Part shown: positions 9,411-18,550 of the stretch, one piece after another
Layout of the letters: every line of letters starts with the position of its first letter
Position numbering within the stretch: position 1 is the first letter of the stretch
DNA from: Aquimarina sediminis
GTDB taxonomy: Bacteria > Bacteroidota > Bacteroidia > Flavobacteriales > Flavobacteriaceae
Direction: 5' to 3'
NCBI RefSeq assembly: GCF_002895435.1
Contig: NZ_POYJ01000002.1
Span: forward strand, 930,001 to 994,000
DNA length: 64,000 nucleotides
Notes under the pieces: model-generated
Told to the model about the DNA's origin: nothing
Seen by the model: the letters and a program-made list of their open reading frames with translations, nothing else
Databases searched by the model: none
Translations under genes and position numbers: made by a program

Positions 9411-9923
9411 ATGCCTGTTAAAATTAGATTACAGAGACATGGTAAAAAAGGAAAACCTTTTTACTGGATCGTAGCAGCAGATGCTAGATCAAAAAGAGAT
9501 GGTAGATTTCTTGAGAAGTTAGGTACTTACAATCCTAATGTAAACCCAGCAAGTATTGACTTAGATGTTGATGGGGCTGTAAAGTGGTTACAGAATGGTG
9601 CGCAACCTACTGATACTGCAAGAGCTATTTTATCTTATAAGGGAGCTTTACTTAAAAACCACCTAGCGGGTGGAGTAAAAAAAGGAGCTTTAACTGAAGA
9701 ACAAGCGGCAGAGAAATACCAAGCTTGGTTATCAGAAAAAGAAGGAACTGTTGATGCAAAGAAAGAAGCATTAGCAAAAGCTGAAGCAGATGCAAAAGCA
9801 AAAGCTTTAGAAGCTGAGAAAGAAGTGAATGCTAAGCGTGAAGCGGCTGCAAAAGCAGAAGAAGCTGAAGCTGTAGCAGAAGCAGAAGAAGTAACCAAAG
9901 AAGCTGGCAACGAGGAAGAATAG
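9411..9923 (+). CDS. rpsP: 30S ribosomal protein S16 with long charged C-terminal tail
   Basis: The first 80 or so residues ([20 protein letters not shown], then [19 protein letters not shown]) are canonical S16, which binds 16S rRNA and helps assemble the small subunit. The typical protein stops near residue 80-90. Here it reaches 170 residues through a tail of Ala, Glu and Lys (about 115-170), expected to form a solvent-exposed helix. Such tails occur in S16 of other Bacteroidota. The gene heads the rpsP-rimM-trmN6 operon, and its stop is 14 bases before the rimM ATG. The promoter is typical of strongly expressed genes in the phylum. Confidence 0.97.
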   Translation: MPVKIRLQRHGKKGKPFYWIVAADARSKRDGRFLEKLGTYNPNVNPASIDLDVDGAVKWLQNGAQPTDTARAILSYKGALLKNHLAGGVKKGALTEEQAAEKYQAWLSEKEGTVDAKKEALAKAEADAKAKALEAEKEVNAKREAAAKAEEAEAVAEAEEVTKEAGNEEE

Positions 9924-9937
9924 TTGTATTATTGACG

Positions 9938-10462
9938 ATGAAGAAAGAAGATTGCTTCTATCTAGGTAAAATCGTAAGTAAATTTAGTTTCAAGGGGGAG
10001 GTACTTATTAAATTAGATACTGATGAGCCCGAAAGTTATGTAAAAATGGAATCAGTATTTGTTGACTATAACAACAATATGGTTCCATTTTTCATTGAGA
10101 AATGTTCGTTACATAAAAGCGATTTACTACGTATAAAATTTGAGGATGTAGATTCTGAAGAAGATGCAGATGACCTCATGAAGGCAGAATTGTACCTTCC
10201 ACTCACACTATTGCCAAAACTCGAAGGGAATCAGTTTTATTTCCATGAAATAATAGGTTTTACAATCGTAGATGCCTCATTTGGAGAAGTAGGGGTTATT
10301 AAAGCCATTAATGACTCAACAGCGCAAGCTTTGTTTGAGATAGATCGTGATGGAACGGAAATCCTTATTCCTATGAATGACGAATTCATTGATAAAATCG
10401 ATAGAAAATCAAAAACAATAACTGTGCATACTCCAGAGGGATTAATTGATTTATACTTATAA
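9938..10462 (+). CDS. rimM: Ribosome maturation factor RimM
   Basis: This is a 174-residue protein starting MKKEDCFYLGKIVSKFSFKG, the typical RimM N-terminal beta-barrel. The PRC-barrel half follows (FYFHEIIGFTIVD... GVIKAIND... ILIPMNDEFIDKID). RimM binds S19 and assists maturation of the 30S head. A TTG six bases upstream is in frame, but the ATG at 9938 gives the normal family start and is preferred. It follows rpsP directly, as in most bacteria. The usual next genes trmD and rplS are absent here and trmN6 follows instead. Confidence 0.95.
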   Translation: MKKEDCFYLGKIVSKFSFKGEVLIKLDTDEPESYVKMESVFVDYNNNMVPFFIEKCSLHKSDLLRIKFEDVDSEEDADDLMKAELYLPLTLLPKLEGNQFYFHEIIGFTIVDASFGEVGVIKAINDSTAQALFEIDRDGTEILIPMNDEFIDKIDRKSKTITVHTPEGLIDLYL

Positions 10463-10493
10463 AATTGTTTTATTACTATTTTAATATTAAGAG

Positions 10494-11204
10494 ATGAAAC
10501 CTTTTGCATTTAAACAGTTCATTGTTAATCAAGATAGATGTGCTATGAAGATTGGCACTGATGGCGTACTTCTTGGTGCATGGACTCCATTAGATGATAC
10601 GCTAACTTCTATCTTGGATGTTGGTGCAGGAACTGGAGTAATAGCACTAATGGTGGCTCAGCGTTCTCATGCAGAGGTGATTGATGCGGTTGAAATAGAT
10701 GATGATGCTTATGAGCAGGCAGTAGAAAATTTTGAAGCTTCTTCATGGGGAGATCGATTATTTTGTTACCATGCCTCTTTTCAGGAGTTTGTAGAAGAAA
10801 TTGATGATCAATATGATTTGTTGATAAGTAACCCTCCTTTTTATACTGAAGATTATAAAACGTCAAGTGCCAAACGTGATATGGCAAGGTTTGAAGATGC
10901 ACTTCCTTTTGAGCATTTGTTAGTTGGAGCCTCTGGATTATTGTCTGATCATGGTAAATTAGCATTGATTGTACCCTATCGAGAAGAAGAGCGAGTTTTA
11001 CAAATAGCTATGAAGGTAGGTTTGTTTATGCAAAAAATTACTAGAGTAAAAGGGACTCCAACATCAGAGACAAAGAGAAGTTTACTTTTGTTAGGACGTG
11101 ATGAGAAAAGTATAGAAATTGACGAGTTGATAATTGAAAATTCTAGGCATCAATACACAGATGAATATATCAATCTTACTCAGGATTTTTATTTGAAGAT
11201 GTGA
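10494..11204 (+). CDS. trmN6: tRNA1(Val) adenine(37)-N6-methyltransferase
   Basis: The 236-residue protein has a class I SAM-dependent methyltransferase fold. The SAM motif is ILDVGAGTGVIALMVAQR near residues 39-57, an acidic ribose-binding residue lies in VEIDDDAYEQA, and the catalytic motif is NPPF near residue 118, diagnostic of N6-adenine methylation. The N-terminal FKQFIVNQDRCAMKIGTDGV is characteristic of the YfiC/TrmN6 family, which modifies A37 of tRNA1(Val). It is the third gene of the rpsP operon, 31 bases after rimM. A strong terminator 22 bases downstream closes the operon. Confidence 0.92.
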   Translation: MKPFAFKQFIVNQDRCAMKIGTDGVLLGAWTPLDDTLTSILDVGAGTGVIALMVAQRSHAEVIDAVEIDDDAYEQAVENFEASSWGDRLFCYHASFQEFVEEIDDQYDLLISNPPFYTEDYKTSSAKRDMARFEDALPFEHLLVGASGLLSDHGKLALIVPYREEERVLQIAMKVGLFMQKITRVKGTPTSETKRSLLLLGRDEKSIEIDELIIENSRHQYTDEYINLTQDFYLKM

Positions 11205-11226
11205 GCGGCTTTTTCTTGAAAAAATA

Positions 11227-11258
11227 AAAAAGGAAGGTGTATGAAAACCTTCCTTTTT
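11227..11258 (+). terminator. Terminator of the rpsP-rimM-trmN6 operon
   Basis: AAAAAGGAAGGT at 11227-11238 pairs perfectly with ACCTTCCTTTTT at 11247-11258 around an 8-base loop. The T tract lies within the right arm. Confidence 0.9.
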
Positions 11259-11330
11259 ACTAAATTCAATCACTCTACAAAGTCTAATTTATTATCACCA
11301 TAAATTTAAACTCTTACTTGTTATCAAGGT

Positions 11331-11642
11331 TTACTTTTTGGTAATCCATTTTCCGTGTGCATCACAGAAAACTACCATTTCTTTTTCACCTTGTTTTATC
11401 ATTAATTTAAATTCTGAAGCATCCTCTTTTGCAGCTGCTTTCTCGATTGTTGCGCCAGCATAATCTTTTGCAACAGCATCAAGAACTGGTTGAGGTAAGT
11501 TCTCAATTGCTAGATCTACATACTTTTCCTGAATGGGAACAATAACTTCATTGTCACTAGATGCTACTTCTTGAGCATTTGTGTTTTGAGATACTGTTAA
11601 TAATCCAATAGCCAATACAGGTACTACAAATAAATTTTTCAT
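11331..11642 (-). CDS. Small exported PepSY-like protein
   Basis: This protein of about 103 residues has a cleavable signal peptide (MKNLFVVPVLAIGLLTVS..., ending NTNAQE). The mature part contains LPQPVLDAVAKDYAGATIEKA, then FKLMIKQGEKEMVVFCDAHGKWI. This helix plus two-strand layout resembles the PepSY-like (BLIP-like) domains common in small secreted Bacteroidota proteins of unknown role. An in-frame ATG nine bases upstream (11651) is possible, but the second ATG gives the better signal peptide. It is a single gene with no close partners. Confidence 0.65.
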   Translation of the reverse strand: MKNLFVVPVLAIGLLTVSQNTNAQEVASSDNEVIVPIQEKYVDLAIENLPQPVLDAVAKDYAGATIEKAAAKEDASEFKLMIKQGEKEMVVFCDAHGKWITKK

Positions 11643-11651
11643 CGTTATCAT

Positions 11652-12242
11652 TTTAATTTTATATAGTTTGTTACATCATTTTGATTTTATCATATAGAAT
11701 AATTGTGCCAATGGGGTTTAAAAATAAAATGCAAATATAAAATACTGTATATTAGGATATTGCGTGTTATTGCGCTAGTATTGTTCAATTTTAGAGTTTT
11801 TTGGTTTGTGTAGAAAAAAGAGATTAACTGCGGAATTTATACACGAATTTTTGTTTTAAACCATTACAATATTTATTAAGATTAATGATAGTTTCAGAAT
11901 TAGTGTTTTTACTATAGTGTAGAATTTGATTTTAAATAGAAACTGATGTTAGAGAATCAATTTTGAATCACGAGTAGTTTGTCGTATTTGGTTTGCTTTG
12001 TATCTAATTAGAGGTTAGTTTTTTTGTGTGATATAGTGATATTTTGATTTTGTTATCGCTAATGAATACTCTAGATGAAGATATTTAGCTATTTTTTTGA
12101 TCAAAATCAATTAATAGTATATGTAAAATGATCAATAATTTTAAAAATGTCAAAAAAATTGGCTGCTTTTTTTTCATTACCTACATTTGTTTAGTAGCAT
12201 ACTATTAGATAGATACAGTAATTTTGAAAATACCTTAAAAAG
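11652..12242. other. Long AT-rich intergenic region
   Basis: This is 591 bases of very AT-rich sequence between divergent genes. No open frame, structured RNA or repeat was recognised. A TAATTTTG at 12219-12226 fits a -7 element for the downstream dehydrogenase, but no -33 TTG is correctly spaced. Confidence 0.4.
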
Positions 12243-13421
12243 ATGAAACCAGATTTATTTCAGGCACCGGATTATTACCAGATTGATGAATTATTAAGCG
12301 ATGAACATAAGATGGTTCGTGATGCAGCTCGTAGTTGGGTAAAACGAGAAGTATCTCCTATTATTGAAGATTTTGCCCAGCGAGCAGAATTTCCGACACA
12401 AATCATCAAAGGTCTTGCAGAGATAGGTGCATTTGGACCGTATATACCCGAAGAGTATGGTGGAGCAGGATTAGATCAAATTAGTTATGGTTTAATAATG
12501 CAAGAAATAGAAAGAGGTGATTCTGGAGTTCGGTCTACATCATCTGTGCAATCTTCTTTAGTGATGTATCCAATTTGGAAATACGGTTCTGAGGAGCAAC
12601 GAAAAAAATATTTACCTAAACTAGCTTCTGGAGAGTTTATAGGATGTTTTGGTCTTACCGAGCCTGATCATGGATCGAATCCTGGAGGTATGACTACTAA
12701 TTTTAAAGATAAAGGAGATCATTATTTGCTCAATGGTGCCAAATTATGGATTTCTAACGCTCCTTTTGCTGATATTGCTGTAGTATGGGCAAAAAATGAA
12801 GAAGGAAGAATTCACGGTCTTGTTGTAGAACGTGGTATGGAAGGATTTACTACTCCAGAAACACATAATAAGTGGTCGCTTCGTGCATCTGCAACGGGAG
12901 AATTAATTTTTGATAATGTAAAAGTGCCAAAAGAGAATTTGTTACCTGGTAAAAGTGGACTTGGCGCGCCACTGGGGTGTTTAGATTCTGCGAGATTTGG
13001 TATTGCATGGGGAGCTATAGGAGCGGCTATGGATTGTTATGATACTGCTTTGCGATATGCTAAGGAACGTATTCAGTTTGATAAACCAATTGCGGGAACC
13101 CAATTACAACAAAAGAAATTGGCAGAAATGATTACAGAGATCACCAAGGCACAGTTATTGGCATGGCGATTAGGGGTGTTGCGTAATGAAGGTAAAGCTA
13201 CTTCGGCACAGATTTCTATGGCAAAACGTAATAATGTAGAGATGGCGATTAAGATTGCCAGAGAAGCAAGACAGATTCTTGGTGGGATGGGGATTACTGG
13301 AGAATACAGTATTATGAGGCATATGATGAATCTAGAAAGTGTAATTACTTATGAAGGAACACATGATATACATTTATTAATTACCGGGATGGATATTACA
13401 GGTCTGCCTGCATTTAAATAA
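12243..13421 (+). CDS. gcdH: Glutaryl-CoA dehydrogenase (acyl-CoA dehydrogenase family)
   Basis: This 392-residue flavoprotein has the full acyl-CoA dehydrogenase fold. Features of the glutaryl-CoA subgroup are the substrate-binding Arg in VRSTSSVQSSLVMYPI, GCFGLTEPDHGSNPGGM, and the catalytic-base Glu in the C-terminal TYEGTHDIHLLITG. The family oxidises and decarboxylates glutaryl-CoA to crotonyl-CoA in lysine and tryptophan breakdown, passing electrons to electron-transfer flavoprotein. Length and domains are complete. It is monocistronic and ends at a good terminator. Another short-chain acyl-CoA specificity is the only serious alternative. Confidence 0.9.
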   Translation: MKPDLFQAPDYYQIDELLSDEHKMVRDAARSWVKREVSPIIEDFAQRAEFPTQIIKGLAEIGAFGPYIPEEYGGAGLDQISYGLIMQEIERGDSGVRSTSSVQSSLVMYPIWKYGSEEQRKKYLPKLASGEFIGCFGLTEPDHGSNPGGMTTNFKDKGDHYLLNGAKLWISNAPFADIAVVWAKNEEGRIHGLVVERGMEGFTTPETHNKWSLRASATGELIFDNVKVPKENLLPGKSGLGAPLGCLDSARFGIAWGAIGAAMDCYDTALRYAKERIQFDKPIAGTQLQQKKLAEMITEITKAQLLAWRLGVLRNEGKATSAQISMAKRNNVEMAIKIAREARQILGGMGITGEYSIMRHMMNLESVITYEGTHDIHLLITGMDITGLPAFK

Positions 13422-13432
13422 GAGAAGAGAAG

Positions 13433-13484
13433 AAAAAAATGCCTGTCATCCTGCATTATTTGTTGAAGGGGCAGGCATTTTTTT
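13433..13484 (+). terminator. Terminator of the glutaryl-CoA dehydrogenase gene
   Basis: An A-tract plus ATGCCTG (13433-13445) pairs with CAGGCAT plus a T-tract (13472-13484) across a 26-base loop. Its position, 12 bases after the stop codon, fits a rho-independent terminator. Confidence 0.75.
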
Positions 13485-13541
13485 TGAATACATTTTTTAG
13501 ATTATAAAAATACATGTCTGCTGATACTTTAGATTAAGTAT

Positions 13542-13814
13542 TTATCCTACTATGGGGTGTAATTCCCTGACTTTTGTTTCTTTTGTAAAAAAGCCAAATC
13601 TAAACCCTACCGCTTCTTCATAAACATAACTTTGTAAAGCAATATTGTACTGTACTGGAGCATTTAGAGATTTCATCATTTTGATCAAACGATATAATTT
13701 GGTTCTTGAAACTCCTAATTTTGTCGCTAATTCTGCTGGCGTTCCTGTAGCTTGCATGCGAATCAATTGATCGATTCGCTCAATAAGCTCAATGTGTTTA
13801 ATGATAACATTCAT
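13542..13814 (-). CDS. Small helix-turn-helix DNA-binding protein
   Basis: This 90-residue protein has an N-terminal HTH of the DeoR/HTH_11 kind. IERIDQLIRMQATGTPAELATK is a leading helix and turn, and LGVSRTKLYRLIKMMKSL is the recognition helix. The rest (YNIALQSYVYEEAVGFRFGFF) is a short wing-like beta segment, and no ligand-binding domain is present. It is probably a stand-alone transcription regulator of a type common in Flavobacteriia. It is a single gene facing the dehydrogenase, and its target cannot be read from the sequence. Confidence 0.75.
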   Translation of the reverse strand: MNVIIKHIELIERIDQLIRMQATGTPAELATKLGVSRTKLYRLIKMMKSLNAPVQYNIALQSYVYEEAVGFRFGFFTKETKVRELHPIVG

Positions 13815-14103
13815 AATTGTTTCTTTTAGTTAAGATTGAATTATTAGATTAATCAATGTTTATTAATGGGGTTAGTTATAGGTTTATGTCATAAGAAACC
13901 ATTATGTTACCCTGATGAATGTTAAATTTTATAAAAGAGGTATGTATTAAGTTTTACTATTAGCTTATTCCTAGGTTTTTAGTGATACTTTGTTGTGAAA
14001 GAGTAATGCTATTTATAGATTAGATGTAGTAAGAGAAAGAGTAAAGAAGTTTATTGCTTTGTTAGGTAAGAAATAGAGAGAAAAGGATATAGGTTTAGCC
14101 GGG

Positions 14104-14850
14104 TTACTTTGCTAATGCCTTGAGTAAATTTGATGCTTGTTTCTTGTAGACTCCATCATATCCTACTATTTCTTTAAGTATAGAAGTTGCTTTTTTGGGT
14201 TTATTTAATTTTAGATAAGTGAGAGATAAATACCATTGTGCAATTTCATAATATTTGCCTTTCTTTTTAATTTCTTTAAATTGAGAAGCGGCTTTTTGTT
14301 CTTCATTTAGATTAAGATAGCTATTTCCTAAATATAATTGTAATTGTTGCTGTTCTGCCAGTTTGGGGTGTTTTTCTAATGCAAGTACAACAGAATCATA
14401 TGAACCATTAATATAGTGTTTGATAATGCTCTTTACCTCGGTAATAGTGTCAAAACTTCCTCGCACCATATCATTTACCGGAAGAGGTTTGTAGTAAGAA
14501 CTATATAAATTCTGGGTTTGGTTTCTGGAAGTGGTGGTACGCCAGATTAACGAGCCTATTCCTAATAATACGATAATAGAGGCGGCAATTTTCCAAGAAG
14601 AAGAAGGTATAAAGGAAGAAGTGATCTTTTTTTCTTCTTTGATATCGATGCTGATTTCTCCTAATTGCTCTTTAAAGTTTAAAATATCTTTATCCCCCAG
14701 GGTTTCATGAATTGCTCTGTGTTTTTCAACTTCCTGTTGTAGCTCAATACTATTAGCCATCTCTTTCTCAAAAGCCACCAAATCTTCCTGGGATAATGTG
14801 TTTGCAAGATATCCTTCTATTTTCTCAAATATTTCTGGAGTTCTTTCCAT
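14104..14850 (-). CDS. Anti-sigma-factor-like membrane protein with periplasmic TPR domain
   Basis: The 248-residue protein has three parts. The cytoplasmic N-terminus (1-80, containing YLANTLSQEDLVAFEKEM) resembles the sigma-binding segment of anti-sigma factors. One membrane helix follows (about 86-103). The periplasmic C-terminus (about 140-248) contains TPR-like helices (LYLGNSYLNLNEEQKAASQF; YLSLTYLKLNKPKKATSIL). It starts 4 bases after the ECF sigma gene in the same operon. The usual inference is that it holds the sigma factor at the membrane and releases it on a periplasmic signal. No zinc-binding His-Cys motif is visible, so it is not a ZAS-type anti-sigma. Confidence 0.75.
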   Translation of the reverse strand: MERTPEIFEKIEGYLANTLSQEDLVAFEKEMANSIELQQEVEKHRAIHETLGDKDILNFKEQLGEISIDIKEEKKITSSFIPSSSWKIAASIIVLLGIGSLIWRTTTSRNQTQNLYSSYYKPLPVNDMVRGSFDTITEVKSIIKHYINGSYDSVVLALEKHPKLAEQQQLQLYLGNSYLNLNEEQKAASQFKEIKKKGKYYEIAQWYLSLTYLKLNKPKKATSILKEIVGYDGVYKKQASNLLKALAK

Positions 14851-14854
14851 GGGA

Positions 14855-15436
14855 TCAGTCTTTTTCAGAATTTAGCTGTAGCTCATGATAGAAAGGATCA
14901 TTTTCAATCATTTCTATAAGAGATTGTTTACATTCGAATTTTTTCTTTCGGGTATATCCTTCAGAATATCCCGTAATACGAGCAATTTCTTTCATGCTAT
15001 TTCCTTGGAAAAGCAAGCTTAATACTTCGCGGCAAGTGCCACTTAGATTAAGAAAATGCTTTCGGTATATATGTTCACGTTCTTTATGTTCGATATCTTC
15101 TATGATTTTAGGAGGAATACTCTCTGCATCAGTTTGTAAATCCTCTGTGATCACTAGTTTTTTAATTTTTCTTAATCTGTTTCTCCATATGTTTTTACAA
15201 ACTCCATAAAAATAGGTTCGTAATGACGACTGAAGCTCTAAAGAATCTGTCTTTAGTTTTTGATAAATAAAGACCATTGCATCCTGAAATACATCTTCAA
15301 CATCTTCTTCGTTACCAGAATTTTGAAGAATATAGTGCCTTATATAAGGTAAATTTTTCTTATAAAATGCAGTTATAACAAGCTTATTTCCGGTGGCAAT
15401 ACCTTCTATAATTTTGTGATCTTCGGTGTTACTCAT
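14855..15436 (-). CDS. ECF-family RNA polymerase sigma factor
   Basis: The 193-residue protein has region 2 (residues about 20-85, including EDVEDVFQDAMVFIYQKL, the core-binding helix) and region 4 (about 125-180, LNLSGTCREVLSLLFQGNSMKEIARITG, an HTH binding the -35 box). Regions 1 and 3 are missing, as in extracytoplasmic-function sigma factors. It is co-transcribed with the TPR anti-sigma-like gene just downstream. The motif GTAACAATTT lies 22-31 bases upstream of its start on the same strand and could be an autoregulatory -35 element. Target genes are not identified. Confidence 0.9.
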   Translation of the reverse strand: MSNTEDHKIIEGIATGNKLVITAFYKKNLPYIRHYILQNSGNEEDVEDVFQDAMVFIYQKLKTDSLELQSSLRTYFYGVCKNIWRNRLRKIKKLVITEDLQTDAESIPPKIIEDIEHKEREHIYRKHFLNLSGTCREVLSLLFQGNSMKEIARITGYSEGYTRKKKFECKQSLIEMIENDPFYHELQLNSEKD

Positions 15437-15930
15437 AAGTTAATGTTCTATAACAACAAATTGTTACCTTTTTGGATTATAGTTATTATATGATTACTTA
15501 TCTATAAAGGGGATAATATTATAAAAAAGAACCAGAATACACTTAACAACAGAATTCGTTTTAAAGTATAAAATTAGATGTAAAAGTAACAATTTTACCT
15601 GCTATGCTATTAACATAACAAGAAACAATTTAAGAAATTAGTCTTGTTTTTGTGAAAAAAGCATAGTTTGTACTAGATTAGATAGAGGTGATTGTATGGA
15701 TTGATGGTAATGATTATAAGTTAGAAAAAAAAGGAATCTGTATGGGTTCAGGTTGATTTTTTTTAGCATAGTTGTGTTGTTGACTTGCGGTGTTGATAGA
15801 GGTCAACGTTGTGTGCGTCAACGATAGTCATGGATTAAAGAGTTTATGTTTATTAAGGTATATCAATACTTGTCTTATGATATAACAAAAGTTATAGTAC
15901 CTTAGCCTTTAGTAAAAAACATCTGTACCT
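15437..15930. other. Divergent intergenic region between sigma factor and glycerophosphodiesterase
   Basis: These 494 bases contain GTAACAATTT twice, on opposite strands (minus at 15467-15458, plus at 15586-15595). Near the phosphodiesterase gene GTCAACG occurs twice (15802-15808 and 15817-15823), and an inverted GTTGAC lies at 15779-15784. These could be regulator sites. No open frame was seen. Confidence 0.35.
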
Positions 15931-16611
15931 ATGAAAATATTCGGACATCGTGGTGCGACAGGTTTAGTAGCCGAAAATACTTTGGAGTCTATTTCAGAAG
16001 CCCTACAGTATCCTATAGATGGGATTGAGATTGATGTGCATTGTTGCAAAAGTGGTGAGCTGGTGGTGATTCATGATGAAACATTAGATAGAACCACTAA
16101 TGGCACAGGAAAAATATCTGACTATACCTTGCAGGAGTTACAGGAGTATAGAACAGAAGAAGGGTTTGCGATTCCTACCCTTATTCAGGTTTTGAATCTA
16201 GTAGATGCTAAATGCGTACTTAATGTAGAGTTGAAAGGAATGCAAACTGCAGTTCCAGTAGTTCTTTTGCTAGAAGAATATATAGCGACTACCGATTGGA
16301 AATATGACGATTTTGTTATTTCTAGTTTTGATCACCAACAATTGTCTGAAATTAGCGCAATCACTACAGGTTTTAGGATAGGGGTATTAACCGAAGAAAA
16401 TATAACCGAAGCTTTGTCGGTAGCAAAAGAGCTGAGTGCTTTTGCTATACACCCTCCGATCTCTTCTCTTACAAAAGAAGAAGTAACTCTGGCTATTGAT
16501 CAAGGGTTTAAAGTGTATGTGTGGACTGTTAATGACGTAGAATTAATCCAAGAATCAAAATCGTGGAAAGTTGATGGTATCATTACAGATTTTCCGAATT
16601 TTGCAGTATGA
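15931..16611 (+). CDS. Glycerophosphodiester phosphodiesterase
   Basis: The 226-residue TIM-barrel enzyme starts FGHRGATGLVAENTLES, giving the first catalytic His-Arg and Glu-Asn. IEIDVHCCKSGELVVIHDETLDRTTNGTG follows with the metal ligands and second His, and it ends YVWTVND. These are the signatures of the GDPD/UgpQ family, which hydrolyses glycerophosphodiesters to glycerol-3-phosphate and an alcohol. No signal peptide is present, so it is cytoplasmic, like UgpQ. Its stop overlaps the next gene by four bases, so the two are translationally coupled. The product could feed the glycerol-3-phosphate dehydrogenase seen later in the window. Confidence 0.92.
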   Translation: MKIFGHRGATGLVAENTLESISEALQYPIDGIEIDVHCCKSGELVVIHDETLDRTTNGTGKISDYTLQELQEYRTEEGFAIPTLIQVLNLVDAKCVLNVELKGMQTAVPVVLLLEEYIATTDWKYDDFVISSFDHQQLSEISAITTGFRIGVLTEENITEALSVAKELSAFAIHPPISSLTKEEVTLAIDQGFKVYVWTVNDVELIQESKSWKVDGIITDFPNFAV

Positions 16612-17819
16612 ATTATGATTTAATTATTGTTGGTGGTGGTGCGGCAGGGTTTTTTACGGCTATTAATGTGGCTGAGAGGGATTCTGGATTAAAAATTGCT
16701 ATTCTCGAAAGAGGTAAAGAGGTATTGTCCAAAGTTCGTATATCTGGTGGAGGGCGTTGTAATGTAACCCACGCGGAGTTTATCCCTAATGAGTTAAGCA
16801 AAAACTATCCCAGAGGAGAAAAAGAGCTCAAAGGACCTTTTCATACATTTATGACAGGGGATACTATGGATTGGTTTGATCGTCGTGGGGTAGCACTCAA
16901 GATCGAAGATGATGGTAGGATATTTCCCGTTTCGGATTCTTCAGAGACTATAATCAATTGTTTTTTATCTGAAGCAAAACGACTGGGGATTGAGATTTTG
17001 AAAAACCATGTAGTTAAGAATTTTTATCCAAATGATGCCGGATGGGAGTTACAGACTAATCAAGGGGATTTTACCGGTACAAAATTAATGATAGCTACCG
17101 GTAGCAGTCCCAAGATCTGGAAACAACTTGGAGATTTAGGGCTTAGAACCGTTGATGCAGTTCCTTCGTTATTTACGTTTAATATTAAAGATTCAAGGAT
17201 TGCAAATCTACCAGGAGTGGTTGCAAATGCTTCAGTAAAGGTTAAAGATTCAAGATTATCAAGTGAAGGTCCTTTGTTGATTACGCATTGGGGTATGAGT
17301 GGTCCGGCAATTCTTAAGCTTTCTGCATGGGGAGCTATAGAACTTAATACCAATCAATATAAATTTGAGATTATAGTCAATTGGCTTCATCAGTATTCGC
17401 AACAAGAAATTTTTGAAGAGTTGAAGGAGTTAAAAGCCCAAAGCCTAAAACAACAACTCTATACCTACTCGCAGTTTGAATTGCCAAAACGTCTTTGGCA
17501 GAGTTTGGTTTTAGCTTCAGGGATCAAAAATAATACGCGTTGGGCAGATGTAAATAAAGCACAACTTCACAGGTTGTCAGAACAGCTAACACAAGGAGTG
17601 TATAGTGTAAAAGGTAAAAGCACATTTAAAGAAGAATTTGTAACAGCAGGAGGTATTGACCTAAAAGAAGTAAACTTTAAAACTTTTGAAAGTAAAAAAC
17701 ACCAACATTTGTATTTTGCTGGAGAGGTATTAAATATCGATGCAGTTACGGGAGGGTTTAATTTTCAGAATGCCTGGACAGGTGCGTATATTGCAGCACA
17801 GGCAATAACGACTGGTTAG
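16608..17819 (+). CDS. HI0933/YhiN-family flavoprotein
   Basis: The 403-residue protein has an N-terminal FAD-binding Rossmann motif (DLIIVGGGAAGFFTAINVAE) and the family marker SKVRISGGGRCNVTHA near residues 41-56. A C-terminal GEVLNIDAVTGGFNFQNAW segment is also diagnostic of HI0933/YhiN proteins. The fold is that of NAD(P)/FAD-dependent oxidoreductases, but the substrate is unknown. It overlaps the phosphodiesterase gene by the ATGA junction at 16608. Length is normal for the family. Confidence 0.88.
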   Translation: MNYDLIIVGGGAAGFFTAINVAERDSGLKIAILERGKEVLSKVRISGGGRCNVTHAEFIPNELSKNYPRGEKELKGPFHTFMTGDTMDWFDRRGVALKIEDDGRIFPVSDSSETIINCFLSEAKRLGIEILKNHVVKNFYPNDAGWELQTNQGDFTGTKLMIATGSSPKIWKQLGDLGLRTVDAVPSLFTFNIKDSRIANLPGVVANASVKVKDSRLSSEGPLLITHWGMSGPAILKLSAWGAIELNTNQYKFEIIVNWLHQYSQQEIFEELKELKAQSLKQQLYTYSQFELPKRLWQSLVLASGIKNNTRWADVNKAQLHRLSEQLTQGVYSVKGKSTFKEEFVTAGGIDLKEVNFKTFESKKHQHLYFAGEVLNIDAVTGGFNFQNAWTGAYIAAQAITTG

Positions 17820-17919
17820 TTTTGTTTTTAAGAAGAATATGTTATGAGGAACTTGTTAAGCTTGTTAAAGAATGTATAACAAGTGATGTTTATAGTATAT
17901 TTTGAAAAATTGTATGCAG

Positions 17920-18474
17920 ATGAAAACATATATAGCTTTATTAAGAGGGATTAATGTAAGTGGTCAAAAAGTAATAAAAATGGCTGATCTTAAAGATAAG
18001 CTCCAAAATATTGGATTAACTTCAGTTACGACTTATATACAGAGTGGAAATATTATTTTTAAATATAATAACGATAGTACAAAGACTGTGAGCCAATTGA
18101 TTAAAAAAGAGATTTTAAAACAATATGGATTTGAAGTCCCTGTTTTGGTTCTTACTCCAGAAATATTAGTATCTATTTATAAGAACAATCCATTTGCAAA
18201 ACGACTCGAAACTGAAGAGTTAGAAGAAAAAAAAATGTTTTTTACGCTACTCTCTGATGCACCTGATATGGCCGCAATAAAAGAACTTTCTTCTGATTTA
18301 TATAAGCCAGAAGAATTTATAATTACTAATCGGGTGGTTTATTTCTACGCAGCTAACGGGTATGCCAGAACGAAGTTAACTACCAATTTTTTTGAAAAAA
18401 AGTTACACTCTATAGCTACTACCAGAAATTTAAAAACAATGATTAAGCTATTGGAATTAAGTGATTTGAGTTAA
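17920..18474 (+). CDS. DUF1697 family protein
   Basis: This protein of about 184 residues opens MKTYIALLRGINVSGQKVIKM, followed by VTTYIQSGNIIF. Both are characteristic of DUF1697, a widespread cytoplasmic family without an assigned reaction. In-frame starts at 17902 (TTG) and 17914 (ATG) exist, and 17920 gives the family's usual N-terminus. It stands alone, 100 bases after the flavoprotein gene. No active-site residues can be named. Confidence 0.85.
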   Translation: MKTYIALLRGINVSGQKVIKMADLKDKLQNIGLTSVTTYIQSGNIIFKYNNDSTKTVSQLIKKEILKQYGFEVPVLVLTPEILVSIYKNNPFAKRLETEELEEKKMFFTLLSDAPDMAAIKELSSDLYKPEEFIITNRVVYFYAANGYARTKLTTNFFEKKLHSIATTRNLKTMIKLLELSDLS

Positions 18475-18550
18475 ATGATTACGGTATTTCTATTAGTTGT
18501 TCTCAGTAATTTTTCGTAACTTAATAGAGTTTAACCAATACCTCATTACT

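Noticed and set aside
9932..9937. TTG start for rimM (two extra residues)
   Set aside because: The ATG at 9938 gives the family N-terminus and a better spacing from the rpsP stop.
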